Below, piece by piece: positions 48,160 through 58,634 of a stretch of 64,000 nt of DNA. The translations under genes and the position numbers were made by a program. The number at the start of each line of letters is the position of its first letter. Position 1 is the first letter of the stretch. The DNA is from Perca fluviatilis (taxonomy: Eukaryota > Chordata > Actinopteri > Perciformes > Percidae), in assembly GCF_010015445.1 (NCBI RefSeq), contig NC_053115.1, positions 17,168,005 through 17,232,004 on the forward strand, read 5' to 3'. The notes below the pieces were generated by a model. That model ran no database searches. It was not told the DNA's origin and was given only the letters and a program-made list of their open reading frames with translations.

Positions 48160-50500
48160 TGACTGATTACGCAGTTTGGCAACTTACATTTTGAAAAAGG
48201 GATGACCAAAAAAACATTTAATAAACTTATTAAGCATTTACTAAAGGATTAGCAACATCTGTAACTGTATTATTACCTGATAGAAAGGATAAACACCAGC
48301 CAGAGAGATTTGGCAACCCAACATTCTTTTTATTAATGTCTCAATGTATAAACCCCTTAATAAAGGATCTATTATTAGACAGTGGGACTGAAATAAGTTT
48401 AAAAGTTGAAATTCTTAGCATATTCACTTAAACAAATAACTGCTAATGAATACAATAAGGACTATGTTATGTAAGTAATTACATCAGCATGTGACGGCTG
48501 ACTTTAGTGTGATTGGCAGTTCAGGAAGTGCTCATTGAAATAGAAACAAGTAATTATTCATGTAGGTAAGCTAAATGCTAAACTTCTAATTAGCATTTAG
48601 CTAAAATGCTTAGCTATTGGAACAGTAGCAGAGAAGTCATTAAGTCAGCAGAGGCTAAGGGTATTTACCTTTGCTAAAATGATCTAACATTAGCCACCAT
48701 AACCTGCTGATCACAGCAGACCAAGTGAGGCTGTTAGCAGCGAATCCCGTGTGGATTCAAATGAGCAATGGTGCATTTTATAGCTAATGAAGGCTATGAA
48801 ATGTTTAATTTGTAAGAGGAACAAAGTGTTAGGTCTTCTCTCAAAAGTGATAGTCCAGCTTTAAAGACAAAAGCAGTCTCATAGTTCACCAACAGAATAA
48901 ATAAAATATTACAAACAAAACATTGTGTTTTATGTTACATTTTTGTTAGTGAAAAACTAAAAAAATGTTGACGGGTGTAAAAAAACCCATAGTGAAATAA
49001 ATAGGATAGGGGACCTGTTCATCAGATGCATCTTTGTCTGGACAAGATTACATTTATTCTAGGTTAATAATCTTTAAAGCATTAGAGAAAACGAATGTAT
49101 GGGATATTTCAGATCTGATGTGTATCTAATATATCTAATGTGTATCAGATGCTTCTGTGGATTATTTCAGTTCTACTTTCCTGTATCGCTTTGTTAAGTA
49201 CCCTCCTATAATGCTGTTAACATACTGTAGATGTTGCAGGCACTGCGACGACCCAAGAAATGTTTCACATTTGTTTTGTCTTTTTAATAATTACCATCAG
49301 GCAAAACCCATGTGACCATTACATTTATGACAGGTATTCTTACAGTACAAGACAGAACTCAAGGGGATCAGAGCCGGTGGCATGGCCACACCTGACCGCT
49401 AAAAAGTAAGACATTCATCGTCATTAGATTGTTCCAACTTTTACATAGAGTTCGTTTGACTCTTATCAAACACGTTTTTTTTCTTGATTACCTAGCAAAT
49501 TCTAAAGACCTTGATAGAAACAGCAGAGTAGAAAAAAAAAAACATTGTATAACAAGCAGAAGAATTCCTGATTTTATGTCCTGTCAAGATGCAAGATGTA
49601 CAATATATTGCTTTCAGGTGCTCAACTCAAAATGGGTACCCCAACACATTCTTCTGTATCGCAGTCTGCCCTTTAACTCGTTTTTTTCCCCCATCTCCTG
49701 CCGACCTGGGCTCAGAATAGTCTAACCGTTACGCAACAGGGGGAGCTGCCATTTAAACAAGATACAGGAGCAAAAAGATGAACAATCACAAAGATAGGAC
49801 CAACAATATTAGCCCCTCCTCAAAAGTGCAGCTTTCCACCACTCCTCATCAATCAAGTGTCTGAAACTCAAACTTTTTGCTTCTTTTTATGAAAGTGAAA
49901 CATAGAATGACTACAAAATAAAACTAAAACTAGTCCTGTTCACTGAGAGCAAAGGGTAAAGGCCTCAAGCCTGAGACGCAGTATCCAGTCACAGCAGTAC
50001 AATTGAGGAGAGGACATGAAGTACAAACGACACAGGGATGAGTATTAAAAGTTTTCAGAACTGACATTTCACGATAATTAAAAAAAGCTGAACAGACGGC
50101 GACACAGACTCTGGATTTTATTCACCAGATTCATTTAATTCAAGTGGAACAACACAATAATGTTGAAAGTAGTACCTCTTATAACATTTAGTGCATTGGC
50201 TATTAAATGTACGGTTATATATATATATATATATATAAAAGGCACATTAACAACACTATTGTGATTAAAATGCTCTAAAATCCAGAATCCATGTTGCCTT
50301 TGAATGTGAAATGCTGTTACAGGAGAGCACCTGGTTGGTTCCAGACTCAGAGACCAGCCTGATTGTTTTTAAAAAAACACGGACACACAACTTGGTGTTC
50401 AGCAGGACAGAGTCGGACCTGCTCCCACAGTCTTCGGGCCGTTAACCGGTATGCTGGTCCCACAGGCCGAGAAACCGGTGGCCTCATTTATGAAAAGGTT
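48160..50500. other. Convergent intergenic region between tmcc2 and usp49
   Basis: Both genes end into this space, and its right part is probably usp49 3' UTR (minus strand). It is AT-rich, with a TA dinucleotide run at 50,215-50,237. No coding exon is supported. Confidence 0.4.
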
Positions 50501-50832
50501 TTTGATTTATTATTTTTATTTAAAATCAAACGCAATCCAAAGCCACCTATTAGAACATTTAAATTCCAATTATTTTTCTTCAATTACATACTACTACTAC
50601 AGCATGTATACAATTATCATAATCTTTCTCATCAGGATTATGTTCCTAAAATTTTCACTTTGACTTAAGATTGTGGCTGTCCTACTGCCCCCATGCTATC
50701 TTTTTTTTTTTTTTTTTTGTAGTAAATTATTTCAAAATGATTGTTTAATGACATCTGGGGAAAATATCAGAACGTTTTCATAAATGCAGCCTTTAGTTGC
50801 CACGTACAGATCGACATCACAGCGAGAGGTAC

Positions 50833-53800
50833 CTAGGCAGACCTCTGGGTATAGAAGAGAATATAGGCCTGAGTGTTGCACACTTCCTCCACACTGCAAA
50901 CCTTCATCTCAGAGTCATTACAGTGGACCCAGAAACCTGAGGATACAAAGACAAAAACAGGTTAAGAGCAGAGCAACAGGACTTTGTAGGTTGATCTGAA
51001 TCAAGTCCGGTCTCTTCCTCACCTCCTTCTGTATTGTAGCAGTATGCGGTGTAGTGCCCTGAGCCAAAGCCTTTACCATGATGCATAACGACAGCAGACA
51101 GATCGTAGGTGTAGCCTCCTCTGTGGACAGAGTGACCTGAGCCTGTGCAGCAGTATGGTTTGATGTTCAGAACCTGGTCAAAGGCCACATGGACGCCGAT
51201 TTTCTCCCTATGGTTCCGCCCTGACCATCTGCCATACAACAGGAACCAGTTAGCTCACAAGCACCGTGATAAATATACATTGCTCCTCTACTTTAGCACT
51301 TTCATTTTAGCTACAAAAAAAAAAAAAAAATAAAACTGGGTTTTTCAAACTGTTTTAAAGTGATTTAACAGTAAACATTATGTGAAAAATAGCCTGTAGA
51401 GAAACTTGCCTGAAGCGTTTGAGGTGCAGCCGTAGAACCTGAGGTAAACGGTAGATCAGAAGCTGCTTACGTGCCTCTGACAGAACTAAGGGTTTGTGGG
51501 ATGATTTCCGTCTTCTTTCTGACAAACCATGAAACAACGAGATGGTAAGTTACTCTGCAAATCAATTCAAAATGCATATCACTGCGCTTTATTTTTGCGC
51601 AGAGGTGACACACTTCCTTGCAGTATATCAGGCTTTGCGAACAGACAAACATTTGTGCAGCTTTCATAAAAGGCTGCCGGCCTTGTTTTCAAGTCACAGC
51701 CTCCTCCAAGGCTGTCAACAGCGAGCTAACACAAGTCAGTGTCCTCGCTCTCTGCTCGGTCACTCAGAGAGTGTGTTGGCCCACTGCTGGAGGCGCTGCA
51801 TCTCAGTCAAAACTGAATTATTTTTAACTCTGAACTCAAAACTATTTTGTACATTTACTTATTCAAGTCAGTTTTTAAAGTTGTAACTCCTGTCATTAAA
51901 ACTACATTTGTCTCAGCACTAATGTCCTCTGCATTCAAAGTCCAATTTCCTTTTGTGATGCAATGTTATTTGTACAGGTATGTGAAACACTGCATTAACA
52001 GCATTAGCATTTTAGATCAAAATATTTTCAAGCCATCCCTTTGTATTGAAATGGAGCAGAGACAGATGGACAGACAGAACACACAATGCGCTGCAATCAG
52101 CCGTTTCTCCGCAAAGGCAGAGTCAACTAGACCACACTGCGAGGAGTTGAATCAGGCTCCTTAGATCGAATTTGGTCACCACTACTTATTTTCTTGTCTT
52201 TGTTTTAGTAGTTGTGGTGTAGATTCGTCTGCTTTACGCTTACCAGGCAGTCCTAGGAAATTTGTCCATGCTTTGCTAGCAGTGCAGCAGAGCCATGCAA
52301 TATTTAAATTTAGTGTCACCATATTATAACTCTAGGCACCCCCTAGGGGGCACGTCCCCCAGTTTGGGAACCATTGCATTAGATTATGTTAGTAGTTAAG
52401 TAGTAGGCAGGCATCCTGAATTAATTCAGATGTGTCCAACTCCAGCGGTAGATGGAAAAAATCTTAACAGATAAGAAATTTAAATTTTTGTTTGCATTGT
52501 ACTCACTGTTGCAGTGGTTGCAGGCATAGATGCTGCCTTCGAGAGCCTCCATTTCCGTAAACTTGGACAGCATCTCAGTGAGGGTGCAGCTGCGCTGGTA
52601 AGCTGTAGAGCCTGAGCCTTTGTCTATGCTGTGGTATCGCTCTGGAAACTCCAAAGACAAATCCCAGAACGGCTCAACTGTGTTAGACTTGTGCTTACAG
52701 GACAGACACGTCACCTAAAAAAGAAAAACACACAGCAAGAAGAGAACAAAAACAGGTGAAGACTCCAGTGGTAAGTAGCTGTGATTAAGTCTAACATTTT
52801 AGAAATTAAGTGGACCTCTAAAGAGTTTTTAAAAAGCATCACAAAATATTAGAATCTAAGAGTGTCTTAAAAATCTGTTTATGTAGGGACAGAAAAAATG
52901 TATCGGTGTTATTAGCCCATATAGGTCAGTTGAACATATTGTTTGGTATTAAAACTGCCGTAGTTTTATATCAAGGACCCTGAAAGTCTTTTTTGAGTGA
53001 TATTCAAAATTAAAAAAATTAATGACTTATTTTTTTAACAATCATATCTCATTTATAAGGATGAGTTGTCGTGTATTCCTTTTCAAATGACTTGGCCTCA
53101 CTCTTTCAGTGTTTCTTTTATGAGTTTGAAGGCAGGTTTGGGACAAGGTACTCATACTCTAAAGTGGGCACATATCTGATGTCTCACCTGGCTGAGTAGC
53201 TGCCCATGAAAGATGGTGTTGAGAACCTTGAGCACTTGCTTGGATAGTTTCCTCTTTGTGATGGGGATAACTATCCTGCGTTTGGACCCCTCTGTGTCCA
53301 GCTCCTGCTGCACCTTGTCCAGCAGCTCACACAAGAACTCCTGGGCGTCCTGCTGGTCGTACCCACGGAAAGCTGGGATGAGGTTCCACACAGAGTGCAG
53401 CATGGCGAATGGAGACACTAAAGACCACCGGCCTGACCACATGACCCTGAAAAGTGTATGCAACTCATGGCACAGAGACATCTGCTGGCGGGTGGAGCAG
53501 CGAGACTCCTTGGGCTGGACCAACTCCGAAGCCTGTGGGGAAGGCGGGGCACTTTCTTTTTTGCCCACGGGCAAATTCCAACTGCCTGCCTTGCCTATGG
53601 GTTCAAGAGGGCCTCCTGACAGTGCTGTGGTACTACTGCTGACGACACTTCCTGTCACACCCTTCATCCCCTGGGAGTGATTGGTCTTGGCCAGCAGCTC
53701 CTCAGTCTCACAAAGGTCCAAAGTGAGAAAACACTCCCTGAATTTCTGCAGGTGGCTTAGCACTTGCAATATTGAGTTCATGTAGCATGTGTTCCCCAAA

Positions 53801-54594
53801 TTGCGCAGACCAGTGACACCTGGAGCAAGTCTCCGGCGGGTTACCGTGTGTGTGGAGTAGTACCTCCTCAGTTTAGCAGCTCTGCCATTCGGAGGAGCCT
53901 TACGGGACAGGGGGAGAAGGGAAGGCTTCTTGGGGGGAGGAGGTAGGCGTTCTGGAGGGTCGCGAAATTTGCGAGGAATGAGTGTGATGGTTGAACGTGG
54001 CGCCTGAGTAAGAAGCCTAGCACTCTTTCTGGGCGGGACATTGCCAAGCTCTTCCATGAGTCTCCTTTTCACCTCTTTTTTTTGTCTTCTGGCTTCCTCA
54101 AGTTTCTCTTTACGCCGATTCTGCAGCTCTTGATGTTTACAGATCCACATTTGAAGCATCTTCCCCAGAAGTGCTTTCCTCCTGTGACGCGAGGCCAGCT
54201 GCATGGGGGGCTGTGGCCCACAGTCCCCAACCCAGGGGGGGCACTCTCCCCCAGTCGAGGAGCGTAGTGAGCGTCTACCTGGGCTGCGAACAGTAGAGAG
54301 TGCCCCTCTGAGGAGTTTGAGGTCTCCCTCTGCGTTATCATTGAGTACATAGTCTCCACAGGCAAAACAGAACACATCCAGCTCACGCACCTCCATAGCC
54401 AGTGGGTGGTGTGACTCCTGAAAGTGTTTGAGCGAGTGCTCCTCTATGAAACGTCCACAGGCCACGTGGGAGCACTTGAGGCAGGCCCACACTGAATCGG
54501 TGGTGCTGCAGTCCACACAGTGCCATTTTTGTGGATTGAGGATGGAATGGTCGTGACCCAGACGCAGGCGTCCCACGTGCTTACAACGATCCAT
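50833..54594 (-). CDS. usp49: Ubiquitin carboxyl-terminal hydrolase 49
   Basis: USP49 is a nuclear deubiquitinase reported to act on histone H2B and to affect co-transcriptional splicing. Coding exons in transcript order: 54594-53188, 52714-52507, 51518-51410, 51228-51023 and 50936-50833, giving 677 aa (human 688). Visible: an N-terminal ZnF-UBP domain with paired Cys/His (about residues 3-90), a basic coiled middle (140-185), the Cys box [13 protein letters not shown] with catalytic Cys270, the QQDAQEF segment, a CxxC zinc pair (TCLSC, with YACNHC later), the His box [12 protein letters not shown] (His633) and FWVHCND (Asp651). It starts [12 protein letters not shown], as in USP49. USP44 is the paralogue; the USP49 choice rests on sequence match and the med20-bysl neighbours. 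The third intron has a GC donor. A splice acceptor near 54,630 (GGTTACAG|GACGTG) indicates an upstream noncoding exon. Confidence 0.95.
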
Positions 54595-54639
54595 CTCTCA
54601 CGATGCACATGTGGCCTCAGTGATAGGACACACGTCCTG

Positions 54640-55200
54640 TAACCAAGCAGCACCTCATTCTGGAGGTAAGATTTACAGAAAAAAATAAAATAAAGTGAGA
54701 TTAAGGTCATCTGGCCATACAATCCAGTAAAAGGACATATCCAGTCTGAATCATTCACATTAATGAGAAAATGAAAAGGTTTACTTACTGTAAAAGTAGT
54801 TTGCTTGATCAGGTTTGGGACAATACATCACAACATCTGCAGAGAACTCAACAGCAACGTTCAGCTCAATCACCCATGTCCATGGTCACCAACAGGAGTA
54901 TTCTGAGAAACCGGGATGAAATCAAATTAGTAGTGCATAGTTGCATCAGGACTAATGATTACACCAAAAGACCAAAGTCTCTTTTACTAACAAATTTTAA
55001 ATTAAATAATGAGAAAATGCACCAAAACTAGGAACATCAATAACTACAAAATAACAATTTACACAAAATACAAAGAAGGCATTTCCTGAGAGGACTTGTC
55101 ACCACTAAACAACATCTTTCCATTTCAAGGACACCCAGCATTTAAGATGTATTCAAAAGCACACACTTTAAGTCATCCACTAGTGTGGGATAATATTAGA
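54640..55200. other. Presumed usp49 5' intron, nothing recognised
   Basis: This is AT-rich sequence upstream of the usp49 ATG-containing exon. It lies inside the likely first intron if the promoter is near 56.8-57.2 kb. Confidence 0.35.
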
Positions 55201-55770
55201 TACAGTTGTGCTCATAAGTTTACATACCCATGACAAAGTTGACTAAAGAGGAATAAAAAAAACGTCTTTTGGAAATTGATCTTAATGCCTTAATTTAAAA
55301 AAAATTAGGAAAAATCCAACCTTTAAAAAGGACACCAATTTTCTTTGTGAATGAATAATATATTGTAAACTTAAAAACGTTTTCTTCCTTAAAACACAGG
55401 GGGCACAAATATACACACCCCTATGTTAAATTCCCATAGAGGCAGGCAGATGTTTATTTTAAAGGCCAGTTATTTCATGGATCCAGGATACTATGCATCC
55501 TGATAAAGTTCCCTTGGCCTTTGGAATTAAAATAGCCCCACATCATCACATGCTCAACTTTATCGGGATGCATAGTATCCTGGATCCATGAAATAACTGG
55601 CCTTTAAAATAAAACTGCCTCTATGGGAATTTAACATAGGGGTGTGTATACTTGTGGCCCCTGTATTTTTTAAAATTAAGGCATTAAGATCAATTTCCAA
55701 AAGATGTTTTTTTATTCCTCTTTTTAGTCAACAATTAGCATGGGTATGTAAACTTATGAGCACAACTGTA
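55201..55770. mobile_element. Palindromic Tc1/mariner-type fold-back element
   Basis: The ends are exact inverses: CAGTTGTGCTCATAAGTTTA at the left and TAAACTTATGAGCACAACTG at the right, each next to a TA dinucleotide as expected for Tc1/mariner insertions. The inverse pairing extends through most of the element. GGCCAGTTATTTCATGGATC near 55,463 pairs with GATCCATGAAATAACTGGCC near 55,582, and GCATTAAGATCAATTTCC near 55,681 pairs with the left arm. At about 570 bp it has no transposase. A SINE-like or tRNA origin is not indicated. Confidence 0.85.
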
Positions 55771-56759
55771 ATTTGCAGTAGTGCGTATATAGAATGGTTT
55801 AAGTTTACAACATCTATTAAAATGTGGCTTTCAAATAGAATCTTCTCCAACATGGTTTGAAAATCTACTATTTACAAACATTTCATAATCTGAACAACTT
55901 ATTAAAAACGATACCAGACACTGAGAAGTGATTACTACTGAAAAACTCCTACACAAAACAGATTTTGCAGTGACATGCAAAACAGGATAAACACTATGTG
56001 TAAAAACCACTTGATGAATGCGGGACTTGGAACAGACTGTTTTATAAAATACCTTTCTTCTCTTATGTGCTTAAGTGTTTTCCTTGACTTCACAGAGAGC
56101 TTGTGCTGAGTGTTACACCATTAATATTGTGGGCCTGTAACACCCATTGAGACATGATATGTAATATTGAGCTTTACAAATAAACTTGACCTGACATTAA
56201 CTAGGGTTATTAGTCAGATCATTGGCAACCTTTGGAGTTGAAATAAAAATAAAAAAAATAAATACAGTATATGTATTGTTATTTGTTGTATGTGTGCTGG
56301 TAATGATTAACGTTACGTCTGATGTTTATTGGAAATATGCCCATCTCATTAAAAACACAATATATGGGGCTCATTTACATAGACAATATTTAAAGCTCCT
56401 AAACGGCCATATTTACAGGCAGAAAAATTGACATGAAGGAGAATGGCTGTCTGTCCATTTAAATAGTGTTAATCCATGTATTTCTGTAACGTTACCTCAG
56501 CGCTGTGCTACACCATTCTTCTTGCTTTTCATTTTGTGTAAATCATTCCCCTACTTTTATAACTACGATTGTAACCAAAGGACACGATTTACTTGCAAGT
56601 CGGTGCAACTGGTTTCTAGTTGGTTGAGTACCCAAATTGTGCTATGTTGTGCTGTACTATTGGAAGTGCCTATTATTAACGCATGTGACGCTGATATTCA
56701 CAAATGTTACAATACCCCAACTGTAACGTAATCTGTCCGTGTTTTAAAGCCTAACGTCT

Positions 56760-57200
56760 GGGTGAGCCTGGCTGGCTCTTAACGCCATGCTAAGCTACCC
56801 CACCATCACCATGTTCAACCAGAACAAAGAGCAGTCAGAGAGCCACTCTCCAGGAACATCCAACAACTTTGTGGGTCTGAGGCAGCTCAGCCAGCCATAA
56901 GTTAGCAACACCGCTAACCGCTAGCTACTGCAGCTCTGCACAGGGTTAGCGTTGTCTAGCCTTCTGCGATCTATCTATAATTATGTACTTTGTTAAAAAC
57001 AGATGATTCGCTTGGCACCGAATAGCTAACATTTATGTAATTAGCTTGCCATAGTAGCTACCGTTAGCTGAACGGCTAGCGCGTTTGCGGAGGACAATCG
57101 AAGTTAACCTCACGGTTGTTGTTGGTCGCTAACGTTGACTAAGTATTAACACTGTGCGGCTTAGCTCGCTAACGAACTGCGCCGTTAACCGTTAAAGAAC
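56760..57200 (-). promoter_or_regulatory. CpG-bearing, GCTAAC-rich segment, candidate usp49 promoter
   Basis: After AT-rich DNA, CpGs and GCTAACG/GTTAGC motifs become frequent between about 56,760 and 57,200. This base pattern also marks the strip1 and srsf3 5' regions in this window. It lies upstream of the usp49 coding exons and downstream of med20, so a usp49 start site here is plausible. No firm core element was found. Confidence 0.4.
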
Positions 57201-58630
57201 TCCCGGGTGACTTTTATCACAGAACGCCGGTTAATGGAGTGCACATTAACACTGGGCCTCATCTGTGTTCGTTACTACATTTTACATCTGATAACGGAAA
57301 AGCTGGGTAACATTACCATCACCAACATCCATCCATCCGGTACACTCAGAGGTGGTTGTTGTCCTGCTCTTCACAGATTGAACAACCCAACTCTCGAGCT
57401 GATCCCAGACCCCGCTGCTCTCATTGGACTGGGACTGAGCGGCAGCCGGGCTCTCATTGGCGGAATGACTGAACAACAGGCAGCAGGATGGACCGGCCGT
57501 CCGTCCGTCCACCCACCGAGGCCACATGGAACAATAACCGAGCCTAGACCGCACACCAGGCAAAGAGGACAACTGCTACTGAGCGCAATGTTACACGAAA
57601 GCCCCGTGTTTGCCATGTATAAACTGGTTTGTGCTAATCTGATTTAAAAAAAAAAAAAATGCATTAGAGGATGTGTAGCTTTTAACGTTAGTATTAGCTG
57701 AATCTGGTGTTGAGGCATTAGGAAGGGACCTGATTAAAATTTTTTGACTTGGGGCCTCTCATATGATTGTGATGCAAGTTAACAGTGTTAAACGGGTTGA
57801 AGTAACAAGACATTCTAAACATACTTTATGTAAAAGTTAGTCTTATTATTAATGTATTAAAATCAAAGCAGCATTTTAAATACCCTGAACATCCACGAAT
57901 CAGCCCCACAGGTGCTTTTTATTTTTGCCCAATTACACAAATTCTCAGGACTATGTGGTTGTGCACAGACTTGACATGATTGACAGCTTATTCATTCTTT
58001 TTCACATATGACATTTTGAAATGTCACAGTAGGTTATTAGTATCACCTATGTGTTGTGCATGCTGATCACTATTTAATAGTATATACTTTACTAGGCAAT
58101 TTAAACTGAACAGTGACTTAATTCATGTATCTCCAAGTCAAAATCTACACCACAAAAAAAAAAAAAGTCTATTGAATATACACCATTGAAATGCCATCTA
58201 GCATTTCTTCTTACTAAACATAAGCCTTTAGCCATCACCCATTGCAAGAAATCTAATAAGATAACCCAATAGAAAAGTAATAGCCCACTACAGGAAATCG
58301 AATAAGATAAACCAATAGAAAAACAATTAATTATGTGTCATTTTACTTTCAGCAACAAAAAAAAGTCTCTCTAGAGAAAGTTACAACCCCAGCAATAGGA
58401 CATTAGAAGTAATTAGTCAGAAACACAGGTCCTAGCTACTCTAGCCTTTCAGTAAGTATCTTTAATACAAGATGCTTTCATCAAACAGGTGTAATGCAAT
58501 GTTGAGGCTTCAGAAATGGAAATATAAAACCCCAGGCTCTGACAAAGGCCTGGATAACATGCTGATCCACTGGACCAGAATTAAAGCAACATCAATACAA
58601 ACAAAGAAAATGTCTCTCCATTGCCGTTGA
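57201..58630. other. Intergenic region and med20 3' flank
   Basis: A GC-richer part (57,220-57,600) contains a long frame that I do not recognise and treat as noncoding. The remainder is AT-rich. Two near-copies of AATCTAATAAGATAACCCAATAG occur at 58,250-58,320 in tandem. med20 3' UTR on the minus strand probably occupies the right end. Confidence 0.4.
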
Positions 58631-58634
58631 CAAC

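Noticed and set aside
53213..53680. 155-codon plus-strand frame
   Set aside because: It is the antisense shadow of the long usp49 coding exon.
57207..57647. 146-codon plus-strand frame in a GC-richer segment
   Set aside because: Composition is unusual but no domain is recognisable, it has no splice context, and competing frames of similar length occur on the minus strand.
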